From: UBA12151 sp964600645 | GTDB lineage: Bacteria > Patescibacteriota > Minisyncoccia > Moranbacterales > UBA9337 | Reading direction: 5' to 3' | Length of the DNA: 21,808 nucleotides | NCBI GenBank assembly: GCA_964600645.1 | Contig: CAZRJL010000011.1 | Span: forward strand, 1-21,808 | Part shown: positions 13,965-20,264 of the stretch, piece by piece | How positions within the stretch are numbered: the stretch's first letter is position 1 | How the letters are laid out: each line of letters starts with the position of its first letter | The notes under the pieces: generated by a model | Told to the model about the DNA's origin: nothing | What the model saw: the letters and a program-made list of their open reading frames with translations, nothing else | The model's database searches: none | Position numbers and translations under genes: made by a program

Positions 13965-15142
13965 AAAATTTTGCCGTAAAATTTCAAAAAGCTTGGCGGA
14001 TGTGGAAGAAGAGCGGATTTTTCAGGGGAATAGGCATCGGTCTTGGATACGCCCGCACTTTTTTGTCCGCATTTTTTGTCGGCGATGGGGACATCTTGTT
14101 TATTTCCAGCGGAGTGGGGGATGCCGCTTATTACCGCACGCATAATGTCGCCGAAGAATTGAAAATTCACGGCTTCAGAACCGCAACTACCATTTCTGAT
14201 AATCCGAATTTGCCGAAATTTACTGACAGATTTCAGGTTTTCGTATTTCAACGAGTAGTGATGACTGATAAAGTGAGGAGGTTAATTGAGAAAATAAAAC
14301 AGCAAAAAAAAGAAATAATTTTTGAAACCGATGATTTGATATATGACCCGCAATATTTGACGCACATGGATTATTTTAAGAGAATGAGTAAAATAGAGCA
14401 AGATGAATACAAGGATGGTATCGGAGCGGAAATCGTCAATGATCCTTATGTAAAAGTTTGCACGACCACTGTTTCTTATTTGGCGGACAAATTGCGAGAA
14501 AAAGGAAAGAGAGTGATTATTGTTCCTAATAAATTTTCCGAGCACGAACTTAATTTGGCAAACAAAATTATCGAAAAGAAAAAAAATAATGACGGATTCG
14601 TGAAAATAATTTATAGCAGTGGAACGCTTTCGCACAACAAAGATTTTGCCACTGTCAGAAACGTTCTGGTTGATATTTTGAAAAAACACAAAAATGTGAA
14701 ATTGTTGCTGATGGGACCTCTGGATGTTCCTGACGATATTCCTTTGCCGAAAGAACAAGTGAAAATCATTCCGCGCGTTTCGCGCAACGAATTGTACGCG
14801 CAACTTTATCGGGCGGATATAAACCTAGTTCCTCTGGAAATTGGAAATCCTTTTTGTGAGTCAAAGTCTGCGATAAAATTTACGGAGGCTTCAATTGTCG
14901 GTGTTCCGTCAGTGGCGGCGCGCAATCGGACATTTTCTGAAGCAATTTTGGACGGAGTGGATGGTTTTTTGGCGGATAATCCGGCAGAGTGGATGGAGAA
15001 ATTGGAAAAATTGATCGGGGATGAAAATTTAAGGAAAGAAATGGGAGAAAAAGCGAGAAAGAAAGTCATCAGACAATATACAAATAAAAACAGTCGCAAT
15101 GATGAGTATTACGAATATATAAAAGGCAGATTGAAGCGATAG
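13961..15142 (+). CDS. Glycosyltransferase, GT-B fold (GT4-like)
   Basis: 393 residues. An N-terminal domain with a Gly-rich start (FFRGIGIGLGYARTFLS), YRTHNVAEELKIHG and IIFETDDLIYDPQYL, then a linker and a C-terminal Rossmann domain: VKIIYSSGTLSHNKDFATV, KLLLMGPLDVP, VKIIPRVSRNELYAQLYRADINLVPL and the donor-site KFTEASIVGVPSVAARNRTFSEAILDGVDGFL, in which the E-x7-E spacing is recognisable. This is the usual group-1 (GT4) layout; the sugar is unknown. It starts at ATG 13961 inside the stop of the previous GT2 gene, so the two are co-translated. The E3 palindromic element follows. Confidence 0.88.
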   Translation: MKNFAVKFQKAWRMWKKSGFFRGIGIGLGYARTFLSAFFVGDGDILFISSGVGDAAYYRTHNVAEELKIHGFRTATTISDNPNLPKFTDRFQVFVFQRVVMTDKVRRLIEKIKQQKKEIIFETDDLIYDPQYLTHMDYFKRMSKIEQDEYKDGIGAEIVNDPYVKVCTTTVSYLADKLREKGKRVIIVPNKFSEHELNLANKIIEKKKNNDGFVKIIYSSGTLSHNKDFATVRNVLVDILKKHKNVKLLLMGPLDVPDDIPLPKEQVKIIPRVSRNELYAQLYRADINLVPLEIGNPFCESKSAIKFTEASIVGVPSVAARNRTFSEAILDGVDGFLADNPAEWMEKLEKLIGDENLRKEMGEKARKKVIRQYTNKNSRNDEYYEYIKGRLKR

Positions 15143-15146
15143 TACG

Positions 15147-15322
15147 ACTTACACATTCGAAAAATATTTATCCGGTTTTTCGAAAAAACATCTTTTTCTC
15201 CGGCCCTTTCGACCCGCCTGCAACGCTTCGCATAGCGATACGGACAGGGGGACGCGGGCAAAAGCGAAAAAAATATTTTTTCAGAAAACCTAGATATTCT
15301 TGTTTAAACGTATAAACTGTAA
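15147..15322. repeat. Palindromic intergenic element E3 with inserted GC-rich hairpin
   Basis: Shares ACTTACAC, GAAAAATATT, CCGGTTTTT-CGAAAAAACAT at left and CAGAAAACCTAG at right (15282-15293) with E2, and ends 4 bp before ATG 15327. Its loop holds an extra GC-rich block (~15199-15266) with CCCGC/GCGGG, CCTG/CAGG and TCGC/GCGA pairings, absent from E2. Confidence 0.75.
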
Positions 15323-15326
15323 ATAA

Positions 15327-16127
15327 ATGATGGAAAATTCGAAAGAAATATCAATAATCGTCACTTCATATAACAATCAAAAAAATCTGAAAAAAAGCAT
15401 CGATTCGATTTATGAAAAATTTTCAGATTTTTTTGATTGGGAGGTAATTATTGTTAATAATGATGAAAAACAAATTATCTCGGATTTTCCGCTGGATTTT
15501 TCCAAAGTAAAAATAATTGACCACAAAAAAAATGTGGGATTCGGAGGCGGGATAAACTTGGGCGCCAAAGAAGCAAGCGGAGAATTTTTGTTCATATTGA
15601 ATCCGGATACGGAAGTTTTAACCGATAACATCGCGGCTGTTTTGGATGAATTTGAAAAAGATAATGATTTAGGAATAATCGGCGGCGGAGTTGTTGATGA
15701 AAGAAATCGGCGGCAGCCATGGAGCGCCGGCAAAGAATTGTCAATTTATGATTTGATTAGAAATAATCTGGGCGTTAGCCGAAGTAAAATGATTTGGAAT
15801 AGCCAAGAAAAATCCCAGTGCGATTGGGTTTCAGGGACGGCAATGTTTATTAGAAAAGATTTGTTTGATAGATTGGGCGGGTTTGACGGGAGATTTTTTA
15901 TGTATTTTGAAGATATGGATTTGTGCAAGAGAGCATGGAGTATTGGAAAAAAGGTTTTATTTTTCCCCCGGTTTCAGGTTTTTCATCGTGGCGGAGAAAG
16001 TTATGAGGATAAACGACTACAAAAGAAACATTATTATGATTCAATGGAGCGATATTTTGAAAAAAATTATAACTGTTTTTGCCAAGCGGTTGTAAAAAAT
16101 ATCAGGAAAGCTATAATTAGAAAGTAA
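15327..16127 (+). CDS. Glycosyltransferase family 2 (rhamnosyltransferase-like)
   Basis: 266 residues, GT-A fold. ISIIVTSYNNQKNLKKSIDSI at the N-terminus, NVGFGGGINLGAKEASGEFLFILNPDTEVL with the NPD metal motif near ~92-94, WVSGTAMFIRKDLFDRLGGFDGRFFMYFEDMDLCKRAW with the intact acidic EDMDLC motif, and a basic C-terminus. It is close in type to the gene at 13107 but has the canonical acidic motif. Acceptor unknown; the setting between a GT-B enzyme and galU points to surface glycan assembly. ATG 15327 is followed by a second ATG; either may be used. Only 25 bp before galU. Confidence 0.9.
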   Translation: MMENSKEISIIVTSYNNQKNLKKSIDSIYEKFSDFFDWEVIIVNNDEKQIISDFPLDFSKVKIIDHKKNVGFGGGINLGAKEASGEFLFILNPDTEVLTDNIAAVLDEFEKDNDLGIIGGGVVDERNRRQPWSAGKELSIYDLIRNNLGVSRSKMIWNSQEKSQCDWVSGTAMFIRKDLFDRLGGFDGRFFMYFEDMDLCKRAWSIGKKVLFFPRFQVFHRGGESYEDKRLQKKHYYDSMERYFEKNYNCFCQAVVKNIRKAIIRK

Positions 16128-16152
16128 GATTACAAATTATTTTTGAAAAAAT

Positions 16153-17043
16153 ATGACAAAAAAGAAAATAAAAAAAGCCATCATTGCGGTTGCCGGATCC
16201 GGAACGAGATTGTTGCCGGCGACAAAATCTATGCCGAAAGAAATGTTGCCGATTGTGGACAAGCCAATCATTCAATTGGTAGTAGAAGAATTGGTGGAGG
16301 CGGGAATTGAGGATATAATTTTTGTCACTCGCTGGGACAAGAAGCCATTGGAAGACCACTTTGATCACAGTGTGGCCCTGGAAGATGATTTGAAAAAAAA
16401 TAACAAAAATGAACTGGCCGAACAAATCGCAAATCTTGCGGAGATGGCAAATTTTATTTATGTCAGGCAAAAAGGTCCGTATGGAAACGGAACTCCGGTT
16501 TTATCGGCGGCAAGCTTGGTTGATGACGAACCCTTTGTGTTCGTATGGGGTGATGATTTGGTGAAGTCGGATATTTCATTTACCAAGCAGATGATTGAAG
16601 ATTATGAAAAAAATGGAAAGTTAATGATTGGTGTTCAAGAAGTTCCCCTGGAAGTAGTGAATCGTTATGGGATCGTGAAGTTGAGAAAGGGCACTAATGA
16701 AATCGAAGATATTATTGAAAAACCTTCTGTCGAAGAAACACCTTCTTGTCTGGCTGATTTTGGAAGAATGATTTTGGATCAAAATTTTATTGACGTTTTA
16801 CGAAAAACTTCTCCCGGAAAAGGAGAAGAGCTTTGGATTACCGATGCCATAAAAAAGTATATTCAAGACGGTGGAATTTTTCTGGCCAAAGAGCTTAAGG
16901 ATGGCAAATGGCTGACGACAGGAGATCCGCTTAATTATTTGAAGGCGACCTTTCTGTATGCTATTGAGAGAGAGGATATAGGAAAAGAAATATCCGAATA
17001 TTGTCAGGAAATAATCAAAGCTAAAAATAGAACAGTTTTTTAG
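16153..17043 (+). CDS. galU: UTP-glucose-1-phosphate uridylyltransferase
   Basis: Makes UDP-glucose, the donor for glycans and glycolipids. 296 residues, close to the ~300 usual for GalU. Motifs: KAIIAVAGSGTRLLPATKSMPKEMLPIVDKPIIQ (nucleotide binding and catalytic Arg/Lys), FVWGDDLV with the metal-binding Asp, GIVKLRKG and IEDIIEKPSVEETPSCLADFGRMI, the glucose-binding region, and GEELWITDAIKKYI. ADFGRMIL replaces the commoner GRYVL variant. It ends the polysaccharide gene run; a 69-bp gap follows. A role of rfbA, galU and the three glycosyltransferases in one surface polysaccharide is inferred from order. Confidence 0.95.
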   Translation: MTKKKIKKAIIAVAGSGTRLLPATKSMPKEMLPIVDKPIIQLVVEELVEAGIEDIIFVTRWDKKPLEDHFDHSVALEDDLKKNNKNELAEQIANLAEMANFIYVRQKGPYGNGTPVLSAASLVDDEPFVFVWGDDLVKSDISFTKQMIEDYEKNGKLMIGVQEVPLEVVNRYGIVKLRKGTNEIEDIIEKPSVEETPSCLADFGRMILDQNFIDVLRKTSPGKGEELWITDAIKKYIQDGGIFLAKELKDGKWLTTGDPLNYLKATFLYAIEREDIGKEISEYCQEIIKAKNRTVF

Positions 17044-17112
17044 GAGTTAAGGGCATTTGGAATATTTATGTTGATGTGCTAGATTGAAGTACTTTGAATA
17101 ATAATAAAAATA

Positions 17113-17790
17113 ATGTACTGGATTTATTTGATTATTTTTACTTTAGTCGTTTTTATTCCTGACATCGTTACAACGAGTGCTTGGGGATTGCCGGAGGAAA
17201 AAACCGAAGAAGGAGCTATTTTTTTACTCGGAATGGTTGCTTTTTATTTGTTTATTGTAAGAGATAGTCAGTTGAGTCAGAACATAAAAAAAAGAATTGA
17301 TATTCAGGAAAAATATAATACCGTTTCCAAAGATTTAACCGAGTCTTATTCATATATCGGGGAAGTCAACAGAAAATTGGAAATCGTAGAAAATATTTCT
17401 TTGCGCCTGATTGATACTTCAAAAATAAATCGCAGGGAAAGGAATGAAATTGAAGAAATGATCATGGACGCGATTCGTCTTCTCGCTAAAACAAATAAAT
17501 TTGTAATACGCTTTAAAGACCATGAGACCAATCGGCTCCTTAGCCAGATAGAAGGGGGAGATAAGGATTTTTCAGCGAGAACGAAAAACTTGTTCATTGT
17601 GATGAGTAAATCCAAAAGTATCACCAAACAAGAAGGTTTTTTGATTGTGCGATCGGCGAGAAATATCAAAAATGTTACCGCTTTTTTGGTTTTTGACGGA
17701 AAAGGAGAGAAATTGCCGGAAAACATTGAAATGATTCAGATGTTGGCGACGCAAGCATTGCTTTTGTATAATTTGGGAAGAAAATTTTGA
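17113..17790 (+). CDS. Membrane-anchored coiled-coil protein with possible GAF-like domain
   Basis: 225 residues, family not recognised with certainty. Two N-terminal hydrophobic segments (~3-20, YLIIFTLVVFIPDIV; ~34-50, AIFLLGMVAFYLFIV) separated by a short loop with LPEEKTEEG, then a coiled coil (~55-100), then a compact alpha/beta domain (~100-225: IMDAIRLLAKTNKFVIRF, FLIVRSARNIKNVTAFLVF, and a final helix IEMIQMLATQALLLYNLG) that resembles a GAF-type sensory domain in its secondary-structure order. No kinase, GGDEF or HD output domain is attached. Could be a membrane sensor or scaffold. It is 69 bp after galU and 95 bp before khpA; its last bases overlap the start of the khpA promoter region. 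Confidence 0.65.
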   Translation: MYWIYLIIFTLVVFIPDIVTTSAWGLPEEKTEEGAIFLLGMVAFYLFIVRDSQLSQNIKKRIDIQEKYNTVSKDLTESYSYIGEVNRKLEIVENISLRLIDTSKINRRERNEIEEMIMDAIRLLAKTNKFVIRFKDHETNRLLSQIEGGDKDFSARTKNLFIVMSKSKSITKQEGFLIVRSARNIKNVTAFLVFDGKGEKLPENIEMIQMLATQALLLYNLGRKF

Positions 17791-17805
17791 CATATTTTCA
17801 CATTA

Positions 17806-17833
17806 TTGACAAGTAAAAAGAAAGTATTATAAT
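17806..17833 (+). promoter_or_regulatory. Promoter of khpA
   Basis: Consensus TTGACA (17806-17811), 16-bp spacer, consensus TATAAT (17828-17833). Both hexamers are perfect. Predicted start near 17840. Confidence 0.8.
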
Positions 17834-17839
17834 ACAAAT

Positions 17840-17857
17840 ATGAAAGCATGCTTTCAT
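17840..17857. promoter_or_regulatory. 18-bp perfect palindrome at the khpA transcription start
   Basis: ATGAAAGCATGCTTTCAT, perfect dyad without spacer, starting about 7 bp after the -10. The position fits a repressor operator or a 5'-terminal RNA hairpin. Confidence 0.6.
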
Positions 17858-17885
17858 TCTAATCAGTAATTTAAGAAGAATCGCT

Positions 17886-18233
17886 ATGACGGAACAAAAG
17901 ACAACCGACAAGGATTTTATTGAGCAAGTTGTAAAAATGCTCGTGGATAATCCTGAGGACGTGAAGGTTGAAAGAAAAATCGACGAAATGGGTGTTCTTA
18001 TTACTTTGGATGTCAATTCAAAGGATATGGGAATGGTTATCGGTCGAGAGGGAGCGACAGCAAAAGCCCTGAGAACTCTTCTTCGAGTCATCGGAGCCAG
18101 AAATAACGCTCGCGTAAACTTGAAAATCAATGAGCCGGAAGGAAGTGAAAGAGCTCAAAGAAATTCAGGCGACAGAAAAAAGGAAGAAAAGAAAAGTATT
18201 GATGATGTGGTTTACGATATTAACAATTTGTAA
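17886..18233 (+). CDS. khpA: KH-domain RNA-binding protein KhpA
   Basis: 115 residues. The first ~80 match the KhpA/UPF0109 family: FIEQVVKMLVDNPEDVKVERK, ITLDVNSKDMGMVIGREGATAKALRTLLRVIGARNNARVNLKI, with the RNA-binding GxxG loop as GREG (~53-56). In other bacteria KhpA pairs with KhpB/Jag and influences division, cell length and RNA stability. A charged tail of ~35 residues (SERAQRNSGDRKKEEKK...) extends beyond the usual ~76-residue protein and may be disordered. Preceded by a perfect-consensus promoter with a palindrome at the start site, and followed by a clear terminator, so it is a single-gene unit. Confidence 0.9.
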   Translation: MTEQKTTDKDFIEQVVKMLVDNPEDVKVERKIDEMGVLITLDVNSKDMGMVIGREGATAKALRTLLRVIGARNNARVNLKINEPEGSERAQRNSGDRKKEEKKSIDDVVYDINNL

Positions 18234-18257
18234 TTTTCTTTCGAATTAGTTTGCAAT

Positions 18258-18287
18258 AAAAAACCGCTTGTTTTCAGGCGGTTTTTT
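18258..18287 (+). terminator. Rho-independent terminator after khpA
   Basis: AAAACCGC (18260-18267) pairs with GCGGTTTT (18278-18285), T-run continuing to 18287. The A-rich 5' side also allows termination from the opposite strand. Confidence 0.85.
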
Positions 18288-18302
18288 GAGAGTGTTTTTT
18301 GG

Positions 18303-18329
18303 TTAGCACTCAGACTTGACGAGTGCTAA
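18303..18329. promoter_or_regulatory. CIRCE operator (HrcA binding site)
   Basis: TTAGCACTC - 9 bp - GAGTGCTAA, a perfect CIRCE inverted repeat. It overlaps the -35 of the hrcA promoter, so HrcA should repress its own operon until heat shock. Confidence 0.98.
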
Positions 18330-18344
18330 TTCTCTGTATATAAT
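18316..18344 (+). promoter_or_regulatory. Promoter of the hrcA operon
   Basis: TTGACG (18316-18321) lies in the CIRCE spacer and right arm; 17-bp spacer; TATAAT (18339-18344). Confidence 0.85.
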
Positions 18345-18382
18345 AAAATTACAAAAAATAAATTGTGGAAAATTTTAAGAAT

Positions 18383-19126
18383 ATGAACAAGAGGCAGGAA
18401 AAGATTTTAGCCGCAGTAATTGAAGAATATACAAAAACGGCGATACCGGTCGGGTCGAAAATTTTAGTGGAAAAATATCTTTCCGAGGTGAGTACGGCAA
18501 CTGTCCGCAATGATATGGCGCATTTGGAGGGTGAAGGATATTTGCAACAGATGCACGTCAGCTCCGGAAGGACTCCAACGGACAAAGGCTATCGTTATTT
18601 TGTCGAAAGCATAATGGACGACAAGGAACTTTCCAAAAAGGAACAACAGAAGCTACAAGCCGAGATGCTCAAAATGCAAGCCAAAAATAATCGTCTCTCG
18701 CGCACAACCGCTAAGCTGTTGTCGGTACTGTCGGGGAATATGGCAGTGAGCGGAATTATGGCTAAAAATGAATTTTCTGATTTTGGAATGAGCGAGCTTC
18801 TAGATCAGCCCGAGTTTCAAAAAATGGACGAAGTTTGCCGTTTAGCGGAAACTCTGGATTATATCGATGAACTTTTTGATAAATTATCAGCAGAAATGAA
18901 GGATGGTCAAACAAAAATTTTTATTGGTAAAGAAAATCCCATCGGTGAAATTTCCAATTGCTCAATGATTGTTTCGCCATACAAATCCAAGACCGGAGAA
19001 AAAGGAATTTTAGCGCTGATTGGTCCCAAAAGAATGGAATATGCCAAAAATAAATCACTAATTGAGTATATGAAGAAGATTCTCGGAGGAACAATAGCGA
19101 TAATTATTATGATAAGCATAATTTAA
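18383..19126 (+). CDS. hrcA: Heat-inducible transcription repressor HrcA, short form
   Basis: Repressor that binds CIRCE and is kept active by the chaperonin GroEL in other bacteria. Start chosen at ATG 18383 (MNKRQEKIL), 247 residues; GTG 18365 is an in-frame alternative. N-terminal winged helix: RQEKILAAVIEEYTKTAIPVGSKIL, STATVRNDMAHLEGEGYLQQMHVSSGRTPTDKGYRYFV, very typical of HrcA. The later part is shorter than in Bacillus (~340 residues), with the inserted dimerisation region reduced; SNCSMIVSPYKSKTGEKGILALIGPKRMEYAKN is the conserved C-terminal core. The last residues (GGTIAIIIMISII) are hydrophobic and unlike the family end. The CIRCE site sits ~54 bp upstream; the NUDIX-GrpE gene follows after 13 bp. 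Confidence 0.94.
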   Translation: MNKRQEKILAAVIEEYTKTAIPVGSKILVEKYLSEVSTATVRNDMAHLEGEGYLQQMHVSSGRTPTDKGYRYFVESIMDDKELSKKEQQKLQAEMLKMQAKNNRLSRTTAKLLSVLSGNMAVSGIMAKNEFSDFGMSELLDQPEFQKMDEVCRLAETLDYIDELFDKLSAEMKDGQTKIFIGKENPIGEISNCSMIVSPYKSKTGEKGILALIGPKRMEYAKNKSLIEYMKKILGGTIAIIIMISII

Positions 19127-19139
19127 TAATAAAATTAAT

Positions 19140-20039
19140 ATGGAAAATAAAAAAAATAAAAAACCCCAACCATGGCCGATGATGCTTACTGTCAAAGCGG
19201 TTATTGTTAATGAGGAGGAAAAGGTGCTGTTGCTCCGGCGCGCCAAAAATGAAAAAACTCACGCCGAACATTATGATTTGCCGGGAGGGACGATGGAAAA
19301 AGGAGAGAGTGTTTTAGCAGCTTTAAAAAGAGAAATCGAAGAAGAAACGGGAATGAGAGATGCGGAGATAGAGTCGGTTATAAAAATAAGCGAGTATCCA
19401 GAGGGGCATGAAAAATTTGATGAGTTGAAGGCGTTGAGGTTTCTTGTTTATTGCAAGGGTGGCGAAAACGTGAAATTAAATCCGAGAGAACATAGCGGTT
19501 TTGAGTGGGTGGATATCGGCAAGGCGATTGAAAAAACAGAAACTGAAAGTGGTTTTGAAAAAGAAAAAAGAGATACATTACTTGCGGCAAAAAAGTATTT
19601 GGAAATGAAAAATAGTCTGGATGGTTGGAAGCGGTGCTTGGCGGATTTTGAAAATTACAAAAAGCGCCAAGAGGAAAGTCGGAAAGATTTGCTCAGATAT
19701 TCGACGGAGGGTATTGTGATGCAGATAATTCCGGTGCTGGATAATTTTCAGTCGGCAACGGCGCATATTCCCGAAGATCAAAAAGACGGTGCTTGGGTGG
19801 TTGGAATAATGCATATTCAAAAGCAATTGGAAAATGTTCTGAAGGAAAACGGAGTAGAGGAGATTGATGTGAAAGCGGGAGATAATTTCGATACGAAATT
19901 TCATGAGGCGGTACACATAAAAGAATGCGCCGCTTGCGCACAAGGGAAGAAATTTGAAAATAAAATCAGTGAGATTATTTTGAAAGGATACAAAATTGGA
20001 GAGAGGGTTATTCGTCCGGCGAGAGTAGTAGTTGAATAA
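19140..20039 (+). CDS. grpE: NUDIX hydrolase - GrpE fusion protein
   Basis: One uninterrupted frame of 299 residues with two domains. Residues ~15-145: NUDIX hydrolase with a perfect NUDIX box, G-x5-E-x7-REI-x-EE-x-G-M at 50-72. NUDIX enzymes hydrolyse nucleoside diphosphates linked to another group (oxidised NTPs, NDP-sugars, dinucleotides, caps); the substrate is unknown. Residues ~158-299: GrpE, the nucleotide exchange factor of DnaK, with GWKRCLADFENYKKRQEES, IIPVLDNFQSA, GIMHIQKQLENVLKENGV, FDTKFHEAV and the GYKIGERVIRPARVVV signature. The usual long N-terminal coiled coil of GrpE is mostly replaced by the NUDIX domain and a short helical linker. The gene lies between hrcA and dnaK, where grpE normally sits, so the GrpE role is secure; the fusion is the unusual part. 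Confidence 0.93.
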   Translation: MENKKNKKPQPWPMMLTVKAVIVNEEEKVLLLRRAKNEKTHAEHYDLPGGTMEKGESVLAALKREIEEETGMRDAEIESVIKISEYPEGHEKFDELKALRFLVYCKGGENVKLNPREHSGFEWVDIGKAIEKTETESGFEKEKRDTLLAAKKYLEMKNSLDGWKRCLADFENYKKRQEESRKDLLRYSTEGIVMQIIPVLDNFQSATAHIPEDQKDGAWVVGIMHIQKQLENVLKENGVEEIDVKAGDNFDTKFHEAVHIKECAACAQGKKFENKISEIILKGYKIGERVIRPARVVVE

Positions 20040-20131
20040 AAAAAGATGCCCTTTGTAAGGATCTACAAAGGGCATTCGTCCAGGAGGAGGCGCCTGGACA
20101 CATTGAGGGGAAAAAATGAAGAAAGTACAGC
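20038..20131 (-). ncRNA. Candidate small RNA between grpE and dnaK, minus strand
   Basis: On the minus strand: promoter TTGACA (20166-20161), 17 bp, TAAATT (20143-20138); start near 20131. The ~95-nt RNA would contain an unpaired UUUUUUCCCCUC stretch, a hairpin GTCCAGG-CGCCTCCT-CCTGGAC whose loop is an exact anti-SD (CCUCCU), and a 12-bp hairpin ATGCCCTTTGTA...TACAAAGGGCAT (20046-20075) followed by TTTTTTT (20044-20038), a strong terminator only in the minus direction. It overlaps the grpE stop codon. Confidence 0.5.
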
Positions 20132-20151
20132 GATTAAAATTTAGCGCATAA
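20116..20151 (+). CDS. Possible 11-residue ORF with SD upstream of dnaK
   Basis: GAGGGG followed by ATG 20116 encodes MKKVQRLKFSA, stop TAA 20149-20151. It is opposite the candidate small RNA and could be a leader peptide of dnaK or chance. Little supports it beyond the SD. Confidence 0.2.
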   Translation: MKKVQRLKFSA

Positions 20152-20160
20152 TTATAATTT

Positions 20161-20166
20161 TGTCAA
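20161..20166 (-). promoter_or_regulatory. -35 of the minus-strand small RNA promoter
   Basis: TTGACA on the minus strand; the -10 TAAATT is at 20138-20143 with 17-bp spacing. The -10 is only a 4/6 match. Confidence 0.45.
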
Positions 20167-20169
20167 GTA

Positions 20170-20255
20170 AAATTCAAGTAATCAACAACTAGTAATCAGT
20201 AAACAGTAAAATTGAAAAATTTTTACCTAAGTTACGAATTACGAGTTGGAGTTAC
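20170..20255. repeat. Imperfect short-word repeats before dnaK
   Basis: Two runs: AGTAATCA-ACA-ACTAGTAATCAGTAAACAGTAA-like words (~20176-20210) and TTACGAATTACGAGTT-GGAGTTAC (~20232-20255). Such degenerate tandem words also occur at 1502-1537 and 2922-2945 in another flavour (AATTAAGAATT). Confidence 0.5.
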
Positions 20256-20264
20256 TATAAGATT

